Of a DNA stretch of 64,000 nt, positions 38,062 to 46,707 are shown one piece after another. The notes under the pieces were generated by a model. That model saw nothing but the letters and a program-made list of their open reading frames with translations. It did not search any database and was not told the DNA's origin. Made by a program: the position numbers and the translations under genes. The stretch's first letter is position 1. The number at the start of each line of letters is the position of its first letter. Location of the stretch: positions 468,820 to 532,819 of the forward strand of contig NZ_AYPQ01000001.1 in NCBI RefSeq assembly GCF_000633635.1, in the 5' to 3' direction. The stretch is from Enterococcus crotali. GTDB taxonomy: Bacteria; Bacillota; Bacilli; Lactobacillales; Enterococcaceae.

Positions 38062-38610
38062 TTAAAATGATTGCCTTGAAAAAATGACGTGCATCGCTTT
38101 TTTTAAGGGGAAATAAACAAGTGTTACAATCAAGATTGTCGTTACAACATTAATCAGTGTTGCTGGCAATTTAGATAGGCCGCTTGCAAAAGCAACTGAA
38201 AAATCTGCTCCAGCAAGAAGCCCCATTCCAGTATTTTTTAGTTGAGTCATAATAATCTTAGCAATTCCTGTTACTGACGCAATCACAATAACTTTCCCAA
38301 AGGTGTCGATGTTGTGACGGAAAAATACAATCATCAAAGCAGCAGCACCTCCAACAATGAAACTTTCTAAAATAAAGTAAGGTGCTTCTGCTGCAAAGCC
38401 ATTTAAAACATCAAAGATAGCAAATCCTAGCCCACCAGCTAGCGCTCCTTTTTTGTAGCCAATCAAAAGTACAGCTAACAATAATACTGAGTTGCCTAAG
38501 TGAGCAAATGCACCAGTCGGCATAGGGATTTTGATCATGGTTCCAAGTACGGTCAATGCCGCAAATAAACCAACTAATACAATAGAAGTTGTTGAACTTT
38601 GTTTCTTCAT
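38062..38610 (-). CDS. ECF transporter S component, probably for pyridoxine (PdxU-type)
   Basis: A 182-residue integral membrane protein with about five or six helices and the small, substrate-binding S-component look (VLVGLFAALTVLGTMIKIPMPTG, then GNSVLLLAVLLIGYKKGALAGG). It needs a shared energising module (EcfT and two ATPases), which is not in this window. It lies 11 bases downstream of a pyridoxal-type kinase gene on the same strand, with a MocR regulator divergent from both. This context points to vitamin B6 uptake. Thiamin-precursor uptake is the main alternative, because the neighbouring kinase family also contains ThiD. Confidence 0.75.
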   Translation of the reverse strand: MKKQSSTTSIVLVGLFAALTVLGTMIKIPMPTGAFAHLGNSVLLLAVLLIGYKKGALAGGLGFAIFDVLNGFAAEAPYFILESFIVGGAAALMIVFFRHNIDTFGKVIVIASVTGIAKIIMTQLKNTGMGLLAGADFSVAFASGLSKLPATLINVVTTILIVTLVYFPLKKAMHVIFSRQSF

Positions 38611-38621
38611 GCTAGCACTCC

Positions 38622-39446
38622 TTACTTTTCTGTCATGCGTTTTTCAGCATGATTATAAGCACCATGCCAGACATGACCCAGAAAAGGATTGATTTTTTGC
38701 CCATTTTTGATTGCTTCAGCTACGAATTTTTTAGCTAATGACACAGCATCAACGACTGAATAGCCTTTTGCAAGACCAGCAGTTACAGCTGCGGCGAAAG
38801 TACAACCTGCGCCATGATTGTAATCAGTCGAAAATAGCTCGTTTTCAAAAACCGTAAAATCACTACCATCATAAAATAGATCGATTGCTTTATCCGTTTT
38901 TAACCGATGCCCACCTTTGATCACAACATTTTTGGGCCCTAAATCAATGATCTTTTTAGCTGCTTCTTTCATTTGATCGACGGAAGTTAAGTCCCCCATC
39001 CCAGATAAAATGCCAGCTTCGACTAAATTTGGTGTGGTCACAGTTGCCTTAGGTAGTAATAAACGGGTCATTGCAGCAACATTTTCCGGTTGTAATAATT
39101 CACTAGTTCCTTTACAAGCCATTACGGGATCGATCACGATATTTTCCATTGCAAATTTATCAATATAAGTCCGAGTGATCTCAATCGCTTCAATTGTACC
39201 AAGCATTCCTGTTTTCATCGCATCCAGAGCACCGCCAGCAAATATTGTTTTTAATTGTTTTTCTACTAGAGCTGGTTCAATCGGAGTAACTAAATGACTC
39301 CAACCTTCATCAGGATCCATTGTTACGATACTTGTTAAAGCTGAAAATCCAAATGTTCCATATTCTTCAAACGTCTTTAAATCCGCTTGAATCCCTGCAC
39401 CGCCGCTAGAATCTGAACCAGCAACTGTCAATACTTTTTTGATCAT
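38622..39446 (-). CDS. pdxK: Pyridoxal/pyridoxine kinase, ThiD-like (PdxK)
   Basis: A 274-residue ribokinase-fold enzyme with VLTVAGSDSSGGAGIQADLKTF at the N-terminus, IDPVMACKGTSEL in the middle and the catalytic GAGCTFAAAVTAGLAKG near residue 215. This family includes HMP kinase ThiD and the Gram-positive B6 kinase PdxK. The conserved cysteine in GAGCTF, plus the MocR regulator and ECF S component around it, favours B6 salvage. ATG 39446 follows AGGGG on the minus strand. The frame is open to 39599, but that extension translates repeat DNA and lacks family similarity. Confidence 0.82.
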   Translation of the reverse strand: MIKKVLTVAGSDSSGGAGIQADLKTFEEYGTFGFSALTSIVTMDPDEGWSHLVTPIEPALVEKQLKTIFAGGALDAMKTGMLGTIEAIEITRTYIDKFAMENIVIDPVMACKGTSELLQPENVAAMTRLLLPKATVTTPNLVEAGILSGMGDLTSVDQMKEAAKKIIDLGPKNVVIKGGHRLKTDKAIDLFYDGSDFTVFENELFSTDYNHGAGCTFAAAVTAGLAKGYSVVDAVSLAKKFVAEAIKNGQKINPFLGHVWHGAYNHAEKRMTEK

Positions 39447-39835
39447 TGTCAAACCCCTATTCAAAAATATTTTGATATGTGTATTGTAAAACAAACATAA
39501 GTTGACAAAAACAGCCAATTGGGTTATTTTCAGGTCATCCAATTGCTGCGAATCACGAAGAACGAAGTGAATCGATGATGAGCAGTACAAGACGAGCAAA
39601 GCGAGAGTTGATCCTTAGAAATGAATCACGAAGAACGAAGTGAATCAATGCTGAGCAGTACAAGACGAGCAAAGCGAGAGTTGATTCTTAGAAATGAATC
39701 ACGAAGAACGATGTGAATCGTCACTATCCAGTATAAGCCAAGTAAAATCACGTACCTTGCTCATTCACCGAATTTGAACTAGTAAGGAAATAGACGCTCA
39801 CTTTATACATAAAAAAAACAAGCAGGAGGCACAAC
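39447..39835. repeat. Tandem 73-bp repeats between divergent pdxK and pdxR-like genes
   Basis: Two full copies of a 73-base unit start at 39550 and 39623, and a partial, diverged third copy starts at 39696 (to about 39745). Each begins GAATCACGAAGAACGA, continues with a GTGAATC segment and ends with GACGAGCAAAGCGAGAG and CTTAGAAAT. They differ at only a few positions. The rest of this gap is AT-rich, with plausible promoters for both genes and a ribosome binding site CAGGAGGC at 39820-39830 region. No gene is supported here. Confidence 0.85.
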
Positions 39836-41278
39836 ATGTGGTCACTGAATAAAGAAAAAGGCGTTCCAGTTTATGTAAGCATCATTGAATTAATATTGTC
39901 ATATATAAAAAATGGAGATCTTCTCCCAGGAGAACGTTTACCATCAGAAAGAAAATTAGCGGTCTATTTTGGGGTCAATCGTTCAACGGTTGTTCATGCA
40001 CTAGATGAACTTGTTTCATTGGGCTGGATCGTCAGAAAACAAGGAAGTGGAACAATCGTTAATGAGGGGAAATGGGGGATCAGTACAACGCCTCGAACTG
40101 ATTGGCGACGTTATTTAGAGCAAAATGCATTTTCTAAAGTCGATCCTTTTACAGAACAAATCGAGCAACTGATCAAACAATCTAATGATGATATTTTAGA
40201 CTTGTATACAGGCGAACTGCCGTTGGATCTTATCCCAAGCTTTTCATTTCCTCCACTGACCTGGAAACATTTTTTAGAAGAAGAACAGCAAGAGGATTTG
40301 GGGTATCTTCCGTTACGACAATCAATCAGCCGTGAAACGGAAAAAGACTATGGTTTTTCACTTCCGCCTGAAAGTCTTTTGATCACATCGGGTGCGCAGC
40401 AAGCGCTATTTTTGATTTTGCAAGTATTACTCCAATCAGGTGACAGTGTTGCGATTGAAGATCCGTCTTTTCTTTATGCACTTCCGATTTTTCAAGCCGC
40501 TGGCATTCGTTTATATGGCGTGAAGTTGGATCAAGAAGGTATTGCTCTTGAGTCTCTTGAAAAAGTCATTAGGCAACATCGAATCAAAATGGTCATGGTA
40601 AATCCGTCGTTTCAAAATCCTACAGGCAAGACAATGACGATGAAACGTAGAAAAGCGTTGATTGCACTATGTCAAGACTACCAAATACCGATTTTAGAGG
40701 ATGACGTGTTTGCTAAATTAAATTTTGATTCTACTGATCAAATCCCGCCGCTCAAAAAATTAGACCCGGAAAATGTACTGTACATTGGTTCCCTTTCAAA
40801 AATACTAGGTTCAACTACTAAAATAGGGTGGTTGAGTGCTCCAACTTCCGTAAATCAACAGTTAGCTGAAGCTCGGAAAATGATGGATTTTACCTTAAGT
40901 ATTTTCCCACAATTACTAGCAAATTTAGCTTTAACAGATGAGGACTTTCAAAAAAATGTTGTTTATCTAAAGAAAACCTTAGAAGAAAGAGGAAAAGCTG
41001 TATTCGAGGTGATTGATCAAATGAATGAATGGGAAGTGGCCATGCCTAAAGGCGGTTTTTATATATGGGCAAAATGGAAACAAGGAAATCTCCGACAAAA
41101 AGACTGGTCGATTTTTTTGCAAGAAGGATTATTGATTGCGCCTAGTTTCTTTTTTAGTGAAAAACAAGATAGCATCCGGATAAATTTCTCTCGAGTAGAC
41201 GAGGCAAAATTGCCAATCTTTAAAGAAAAATTGCTGAAAATCACGCAAAAAATTTGGGTTGATTCAAATACATTGTGA
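39836..41278 (+). CDS. MocR/GntR family regulator with aminotransferase-like domain (PdxR-type)
   Basis: A 480-residue fusion protein. Residues 1-75 form a GntR winged helix (GERLPSERKLAVYFGVNRSTVVHALDEL). From about 115 on it is a fold-type I aminotransferase-like domain, with SGAQQALFLILQVLL, NPSFQNPTGKTMT and the pyridoxal phosphate lysine in YIGSLSKILGSTTKIGW (about residue 321). Regulators of this kind sense PLP; PdxR members control B6 synthesis or salvage. It is divergent from the pdxK and S-component genes, which are therefore likely targets. ATG 39836 follows AGGAGGCACAAC. Confidence 0.88.
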   Translation: MWSLNKEKGVPVYVSIIELILSYIKNGDLLPGERLPSERKLAVYFGVNRSTVVHALDELVSLGWIVRKQGSGTIVNEGKWGISTTPRTDWRRYLEQNAFSKVDPFTEQIEQLIKQSNDDILDLYTGELPLDLIPSFSFPPLTWKHFLEEEQQEDLGYLPLRQSISRETEKDYGFSLPPESLLITSGAQQALFLILQVLLQSGDSVAIEDPSFLYALPIFQAAGIRLYGVKLDQEGIALESLEKVIRQHRIKMVMVNPSFQNPTGKTMTMKRRKALIALCQDYQIPILEDDVFAKLNFDSTDQIPPLKKLDPENVLYIGSLSKILGSTTKIGWLSAPTSVNQQLAEARKMMDFTLSIFPQLLANLALTDEDFQKNVVYLKKTLEERGKAVFEVIDQMNEWEVAMPKGGFYIWAKWKQGNLRQKDWSIFLQEGLLIAPSFFFSEKQDSIRINFSRVDEAKLPIFKEKLLKITQKIWVDSNTL

Positions 41279-41308
41279 TAAAATAGGATTAAAATGGAGG
41301 AATTTACT

Positions 41309-42034
41309 ATGAATAACACAATAAAACTATTAACAAGTCGCCGCAGTTATCGTGATTTTGACGAGAATCATGTTATACCAAAAGAAGAGTTACAAATGAT
41401 CTTGGACGCAGCCAGACAAGCACCAAGTTGGATGAATGGACAGTTTTACAGTATTGTTGTCATCCAAGATAGAGACATTCGTGAGCAATTGGTTAAATGG
41501 AATCCAGGAAATCCGCATATGCTAAAAAGTTCCGTCTTTTTACTTTTTATTGGTGATCTTCATCGGACGAAAATGGTTAGTGAGGCTCATGAAAGTACCT
41601 ATTTTATTGACGAAAGCATTGAACCGATTATTTTGGCTACGACAGATGCTGCTTTAGCACTTGAAAATGCGGTTATCGCGGCTGAAAGTCTGGAATTAGG
41701 TTCAGTTGTTGTAGGCAGTATTCGTAAACATGGAAAAGAGATCACAGAGTTGTTAGGTTTACCTGACCATACATTTCCATTATTTGGTTTAAGTATTGGT
41801 AAACCAATTGTAGAGATGAACGTCAAACCTCGTTTACCAGAAGCTGCCGTTATCCATTACAATAACTATCAGCCGTACACGTATTCCTTGATTGAAAAGT
41901 ATAACGTAACTATGGAAAAATTTGGCGAAGCAAGGGAAACAAAACGATGGAGTCAAAAATTTTCTGATTACTTTGCAGCAGAACCGCAAATGATTACAGA
42001 TCAACTATTGCAATTACAAGGTTTATTGAAGTAA
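41309..42034 (+). CDS. Nitroreductase family FMN protein
   Basis: A 241-residue flavin oxidoreductase of the nitroreductase/NfsA-FRP superfamily. The FMN phosphate contacts are in LLTSRRSYRDFD (residues 6-17) and QAPSWMNGQFYSIVVIQD. The C-terminal half has SLELGSVVVGSIRKHGKEI and FPLFGLSIGKPIVE, followed by RLPEAAVIHYNNY, typical of the NADPH-dependent FRP type. Start ATG 41309 follows GGAGG; the longer frame begins at 41294 and would include the ribosome binding site. It is 30 bases after the MocR-type gene and may share its transcript. Substrate unknown. Confidence 0.87.
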   Translation: MNNTIKLLTSRRSYRDFDENHVIPKEELQMILDAARQAPSWMNGQFYSIVVIQDRDIREQLVKWNPGNPHMLKSSVFLLFIGDLHRTKMVSEAHESTYFIDESIEPIILATTDAALALENAVIAAESLELGSVVVGSIRKHGKEITELLGLPDHTFPLFGLSIGKPIVEMNVKPRLPEAAVIHYNNYQPYTYSLIEKYNVTMEKFGEARETKRWSQKFSDYFAAEPQMITDQLLQLQGLLK

Positions 42035-42133
42035 GTAAAGTGTCGATTCTTTTTAGGCATCGCTTTCCTCAAAAGCTCTAGAATGATATACTTATTAGTG
42101 GGTAAGAAAACAAATGAAAAAAGAGGTGCTAAC

Positions 42134-43858
42134 ATGTCTTGGGAACAAGTCTATGAACAGTGGATAAATGAAGAAAACATACCAGAGAATTTAAAAAAAG
42201 AACTAAAGGATCTAAAAGACGACCCAGAAAAATGCGAGGATGCTTTTTATGCACCCTTAGAGTTCGGAACAGCAGGAATGCGTGGGATTCTTGGTGCAGG
42301 AATCAATCGAATGAATATTTTTACGATTCGTCAAGCAACTGAAGGTTTAGCACGTTTTATGGATGCTGAAGGAGCTGAAACAAAACGTCGTGGTGTTGCG
42401 ATTGCTTATGATTCTCGTCATATGTCACCAGAATTTGCAATGGAAGCTGCAAAAACACTAGCGCAACATGGTATTCCAGCATTTGTTTTTGAAAGTTTAC
42501 GGCCAACGCCAGAGTTGTCATTTGCAGTTCGGTACTTAAATGCATTTTCAGGGATCATGATCACTGCATCCCACAATCCGGCAGCATATAACGGTTATAA
42601 AGTGTATGGTGCCGATGGCGGACAGATGCCTCCAGCGGATGCGGATGCATTAACGAAATATGTTCGTGAAGTTGAAAATCCGTTGAAAGTGGATGTGTTA
42701 ACAGATGAACAAGCAAAACAGAACGATTTGATCACAATTATTGGTGAAGAAGTTGATACGGCTTACTTGAAAGAAGTTAAGACTGTTACAATTAACCAAG
42801 AGTTGATCAATGAAATGGGCAAAGAATTAAAACTTGTTTATACACCATTACATGGTACAGGGAAAATGCTAGGCGAAAAAGCCTTAAAACAAGCCGGTTT
42901 TGAAAAATTTGTTCTTGTGCCGGAACAGGCAATTGCCGACCCTGATTTTACAACAGTCAAGTCGCCAAATCCTGAAGAGCATTCAGCTTTTGAATATGCG
43001 ATTCGTTTGGGTGAAAAAGAAGGGGCTGATTTGTTGATTGCAACAGATCCTGATGCTGATCGTTTAGGAGCAGCAGTCCGTTTACCTAATGGAGAGTATC
43101 AAGTCTTGACAGGAAATCAACTTGGTTCGATCATGATTCAATACATTCTAGAAGCGCACAAACAAGCTGGAACACTACCAGAAAATGCAGTTGTTTTGAA
43201 ATCGATCGTGTCTAGTGAATTAGCTACGGCGATTACAGCAAAATACAAAACAAAAATGGTCAATGTTTTAACAGGATTTAAATTTATAGCAGAAAAAATC
43301 GAGCAATATGAAATGGATCACTCACAAACATTCATGTTTGGTTTTGAAGAAAGTTATGGTTATCTTGTAAAATCATTTGTTCGTGACAAAGATGCGATCC
43401 AGGCGTTAGTTTTATTGGCGGAAGTTGCGGCTTTCTACAAGAAACAAGGGAAAACACTTTATGACGGATTACAAGATATTTTTGAAGAATACGGTTATTT
43501 CGAAGAGAAAACAATCTCGGTTACATTGAGCGGTATTGAAGGAAGCGAAAAGATCAAAGCCTTGATGAAAAAATTCCGTGAAGAAGCACCGGCTTCATTT
43601 GCCGATATCAAAGTAATCCAAACAGAAGACTTCAAAGAATTAACTAAAACATCAGCTGATGGAAAAGTTGAAACATTAACGACTCCACCGGCAGATGTGT
43701 TAAAGTACTTTTTAGAAGATGGAAGCTGGATTGCTATACGTCCTTCAGGAACGGAACCGAAAATCAAGTTTTATTTGGCAACGAAGGCTAGTTCACAGGC
43801 TGAAGCCGATCGGAAAATCAGTGATTTTGAACAGGCAGTTAATGCATTAACTAAATAA
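42134..43858 (+). CDS. pgcA: Alpha-phosphoglucomutase/phosphomannomutase family (PgcA-type)
   Basis: A 574-residue phosphohexomutase that interconverts glucose 1- and 6-phosphate, supplying UDP-glucose for glycolipid and capsule synthesis. Motifs are the phosphoserine loop IMITASHNPAAYNGYKVYG (about residues 138-156), the Mg-binding IATDPDADRLG (about 297-307), FGFEESYGYLV as the sugar-binding loop and RPSGTEPKIKFYL as the phosphate-binding end. Start ATG 42134 follows AAAGAGGTGC; the frame is open to 42083 without a ribosome binding site. Long bacterial members with this N-terminal extension (EQWINEENIPENLKKEL) are PgcA-type. Confidence 0.93.
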   Translation: MSWEQVYEQWINEENIPENLKKELKDLKDDPEKCEDAFYAPLEFGTAGMRGILGAGINRMNIFTIRQATEGLARFMDAEGAETKRRGVAIAYDSRHMSPEFAMEAAKTLAQHGIPAFVFESLRPTPELSFAVRYLNAFSGIMITASHNPAAYNGYKVYGADGGQMPPADADALTKYVREVENPLKVDVLTDEQAKQNDLITIIGEEVDTAYLKEVKTVTINQELINEMGKELKLVYTPLHGTGKMLGEKALKQAGFEKFVLVPEQAIADPDFTTVKSPNPEEHSAFEYAIRLGEKEGADLLIATDPDADRLGAAVRLPNGEYQVLTGNQLGSIMIQYILEAHKQAGTLPENAVVLKSIVSSELATAITAKYKTKMVNVLTGFKFIAEKIEQYEMDHSQTFMFGFEESYGYLVKSFVRDKDAIQALVLLAEVAAFYKKQGKTLYDGLQDIFEEYGYFEEKTISVTLSGIEGSEKIKALMKKFREEAPASFADIKVIQTEDFKELTKTSADGKVETLTTPPADVLKYFLEDGSWIAIRPSGTEPKIKFYLATKASSQAEADRKISDFEQAVNALTK

Positions 43859-43860
43859 AA

Positions 43861-43915
43861 ATGACTGGGACTGAAAAGCTGGATCAAGGCCTTATTCAGT
43901 CCTTTCATTTTTTAA
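43861..43915 (+). terminator. Terminator of pgcA
   Basis: GGACTGAA (43868-43875) pairs with TTCAGTCC (43895-43902), with flanking ATGA/TCAT pairing, followed by TTTTTT. Confidence 0.75.
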
Positions 43916-43935
43916 AATTTATAAGGAGTGAGAGT

Positions 43936-44712
43936 ATGAATATTGGATTTATCGGAGCAGGACACATGGGCAGTGCAATGATCGAAGGTCTTTTAAAGGC
44001 TGAAACGGTAGTGCCAGAAAATTTATTTGTTAAAGGTGGCTCAAGCGGTACAGCGGAAAACTTACAGCAAAAGCTAGGTTTTCAATTGATCAAAGAATAT
44101 GATGCATTTAAAGAATGTAAAATCATTTTTATCGCTACAGGTGCAAACATTGTTTTAGAGATCTTAAAACAGGCAGCACCGTTTATGTCTGATGAAACGA
44201 TCCTGATTTCAGTTGCTACAGGACATACAGTAGAAGATGCTCAAGCTGTACTAGGAACTAAAATTCATGTTGTTCATGCTATTCCTAACACGCCTGTCAG
44301 TGTTAATGCAGGAATGATCGGAGCAGTCTTCGCAAAAGAGATGCCAGTTGAAGCCAAAGCTGAAGCAAGGCATGTCTTGGAATCATTGGGAAAAGTTGAA
44401 GAAGTTAGCGAACGGATTCTTGGAACTTTTGGCACAGTGGCTGGGTGTAGTCCTGCGTTTGTAGATATATTTATGGAAGCTTTAGCTGATGGCGCTGTAC
44501 TCGAAGGGATGCCGCGAACTCTTTCATATGAAGTTGTCGCACAGATGATGTTAGGCTCTGCTAAATTAGCGATTGAAACAAAGAAACATCCTGGAGAATT
44601 AAAAGACGGTGTGACCTCACCTGGCGGCAGTACGATCAAAGGCGTGACGGCTTTAGAGAAAAACGGTTTTAGATATGCAGTGATTGATGCCGTTAAACAA
44701 GCAAACAGTTAA
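43936..44712 (+). CDS. proC: Pyrroline-5-carboxylate reductase
   Basis: A 258-residue enzyme of the last proline biosynthesis step. The Rossmann motif IGFIGAGHMGSAMIEGL is at residues 3-19. The catalytic and dimer region near the C-terminus has GCSPAFVDIFMEALADGAV and the signature HPGELKDGVTSPGGSTIKGV. Start ATG 43936 has AAGGAGTGAG upstream; the frame is open further to 43861 but that part covers the pgcA terminator. No other proline genes are in the window. Confidence 0.94.
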   Translation: MNIGFIGAGHMGSAMIEGLLKAETVVPENLFVKGGSSGTAENLQQKLGFQLIKEYDAFKECKIIFIATGANIVLEILKQAAPFMSDETILISVATGHTVEDAQAVLGTKIHVVHAIPNTPVSVNAGMIGAVFAKEMPVEAKAEARHVLESLGKVEEVSERILGTFGTVAGCSPAFVDIFMEALADGAVLEGMPRTLSYEVVAQMMLGSAKLAIETKKHPGELKDGVTSPGGSTIKGVTALEKNGFRYAVIDAVKQANS

Positions 44713-44807
44713 AATTGAACACAAAAGAGTAAATTGATAAGTGAAATCTTCAATGTAAAAATAAGTAGAAACTGTGGTAGATTCAACTGTCTATTCAAAT
44801 GATTTGT

Positions 44808-44912
44808 TGAGGTCGGGATAAAAGTGTTTAGCTCCGAGTGATAAGAGGAGCAGCTTTTTTCTCGACGTTTATTTGGATTTAGAGTGCACATCAAACTCAC
44901 CCTCTTTTTTTA
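44808..44912. repeat. Dispersed palindromic repeat (copy C), includes a terminator
   Basis: GAGGTCGGGATAAAAGTGTT (near 44810) matches the left end of the repeat at 19899-19918. GCTCC (44831-44835) pairs with GGAGC (44847-44851), followed by AGCTTTTTT, a terminator for proC. GACGTTTATTTGGATTTAGAG follows, as in copies A and B, then CCTCTTTTTTT. The 282-base gap holds nothing else I can support except a promoter-like TATAAT (44955-44960) before the ArsR-type gene. Confidence 0.7.
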
Positions 44913-44993
44913 ATGATGAAAGAAAAAATTTAGCCTCTTCTGAAAAAAATTTGCTATAATAGGCAAGAGGAAAATACGAAAGGAAGCTCAGCG

Positions 44994-45281
44994 ATGAAAG
45001 AAATAGATGAGATTCAAAAAGTAAGTCAGTTATACAAAGTGTTGAGTGATCCGACCAGATTACGAATTTTGCTTTTGCTAAAGCAAGGAGAGTTAAATGT
45101 GACAGCAATTGGTGAGCAGCTTTCTATGGAGCAATCAGCGGTTTCTCACCAATTAAAATTGCTACGAGACAGTCACGTTGTAAGGTCAAGACGAGAGGGA
45201 AAGACGATTTATTACACCTTGGATGATCATCATGTTATCGATATTCTCAACCAAACATTCGAACATATCAAACACCAATAA
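44994..45281 (+). CDS. ArsR/SmtB family metal-sensing repressor (CzrA-like)
   Basis: A 95-residue winged-helix repressor. The recognition helix region reads AIGEQLSMEQSAVSHQLKLLRD and the wing RSRREGKTIYYTLDD. The C-terminal helix has D-x-H then His-x2-His spaced 11 residues on (DHH...EHIKH), the same spacing as the alpha-5 zinc site of CzrA and SmtB. There is no CxC in the recognition helix, so it is not an arsenic sensor. No metal transporter gene adjoins it, so its target is elsewhere. Metal-dependent control by zinc or cobalt is inferred from the ligands. Confidence 0.85.
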   Translation: MKEIDEIQKVSQLYKVLSDPTRLRILLLLKQGELNVTAIGEQLSMEQSAVSHQLKLLRDSHVVRSRREGKTIYYTLDDHHVIDILNQTFEHIKHQ

Positions 45282-45285
45282 CTCA

Positions 45286-45334
45286 CCTTTTCTTTGATTT
45301 CCTTAGGAAATTCTAAGAAAAGGCTAGTTTTTTT
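45286..45334 (+). terminator. Terminator after the ArsR-type gene
   Basis: CCTTTTCTT (45286-45294) pairs with AAGAAAAGG (45315-45323), with an inner stem ATTTCC/GGAAAT, followed by a T run (45327-45334). Confidence 0.8.
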
Positions 45335-45414
45335 TATGTCAGTTGGGTATACTAGAAACATGTTTTATTAGAATAAGATGAAATGTTTCTAATTTTATAG
45401 TTGGAGGAATAAGG

Positions 45415-46703
45415 ATGAAGGAAAAATTAAACATTGGTTTACTTGGACTAGGTACTGTGGGGTCTGGTGTACCGACGATTTTACAAGAGCATCAAGAAAA
45501 AATTTCTCAAGTGACGGGAATGGAAATCGCTATTTCAAAAGCGCTTGTACGTGACGAAGAAGAAAAAAAATGTCTAGCTGAGAAGTTTGATATTCAGCTG
45601 ACGACAGATATCGATGAGATCATCAATGATGATGAAATCAAAATTATTGTAGAATTGATAGGAAAAGTAGAACCAGCTAAAACCTTCATCACCAAAGCAC
45701 TAGAAAATGGTAAACATATCGTGACTGCAAATAAAGACCTTTTAGCACAACATGGTAGTGAACTAGTCGCCTTAGCGCAAAAGAATCACTGTGATTTATA
45801 TTATGAAGCAAGTGTTGCTGGCGGCATTCCTATTTTGCGGACAATTGCTAATAGCTTAGCAGCAGATAACATTCAAAAAGTGTTGGGCATCGTAAACGGA
45901 ACGACTAATTATATGTTGACACAAATGGTATCTGAGAAAAAAACGTATGAGTTGGCTCTAAAAGAAGCTCAAGAATTAGGCTTTGCTGAATCTGATCCGA
46001 CCAATGATGTAGATGGAATCGACGCTGCTTACAAGATGGTCATTTTAAGTCAATTTGCATTTGGAATGAATATTAGCTTGGATCAAGTAGATACTCGCGG
46101 CATTCGCGGATTATCTTTAGATGACGTTGAAATGGCTGCTCAATTAGGCTATGAAGTAAAATTGATCGGTTCGTCCGAAAATCAAGATGGTAGTATCGCG
46201 GTTGAAGTTGGTCCAATGTTAGTCGCAAAATCTCATCCAATCGCTTCTGTTCGCAATGAATTTAATGCAGTCTTTATAGACAGCTCTGGCGTTGGTGAAT
46301 CCATGTACTACGGTCCAGGAGCTGGAGCTAAACCGACGGCAACAAGTGTGGTTAGTGATATTATTACAATCGCTAAAAATATTCGATTGGGCACAACGGG
46401 TCACATGTTCAATTCCTATCAGCACGATACAAAATTAGCAGCAGATAACACAATTCCGGAAAATATTATTTTTCTATCGAAGTCCCCGATCGTCGTGGAC
46501 AAATTTTAAAATTGACCCAAATTATGACCGAAGCAAATGTCAGCTTTGATCAATTGGTCCAGCAAAAATCTGATGGTACCAGAGCTAGGATCGTTGCGAT
46601 CACACACACCATTACAAAAGAACAAATGAAGCAAGTGACAAAAGAAATCAAGTTAGCAGCTGATTTTGAACTATTAAATACATTCAAAGTATTGGAGGAT
46701 TAA
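45415..46703 (+). pseudogene. hom: Homoserine dehydrogenase, frameshifted before the ACT domain
   Basis: The first frame (45415-46509) contains the NAD-binding GLLGLGTVGSGVP, the catalytic region (YYEASVAGGIPILRTIANSL, VNGTTNYMLTQM) and ends soon after AADNTIPENI. The C-terminal ACT domain lies in the -1 frame: EVPDRRGQILKLTQIMTEAN to FKVLED at 46703. Adding one T in the T5 run near 46468-46472 gives FSIEVPDRRGQ and a 429-residue protein, the normal length. The enzyme makes homoserine for threonine and methionine synthesis. If the lesion is real, it lacks its regulatory domain. thrC and thrB follow closely and are intact. Confidence 0.85.
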
Positions 46704-46707
46704 AGAA

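Noticed and set aside
39447-39599. A 51-residue N-terminal extension of PdxK
   Set aside because: It translates the repeat region, lacks a ribosome binding site and does not resemble the family; ATG 39446 has one.
39550-39745. Possible CRISPR array in the 73-bp repeats
   Set aside because: The repeats are contiguous without unique spacers, and there are too few; no cas gene is nearby.
44869-45108. Minus-strand ORF across repeat C and the ArsR gene
   Set aside because: It runs antisense to the arsR-type gene and through a repeat; no ribosome binding site or protein-like composition.
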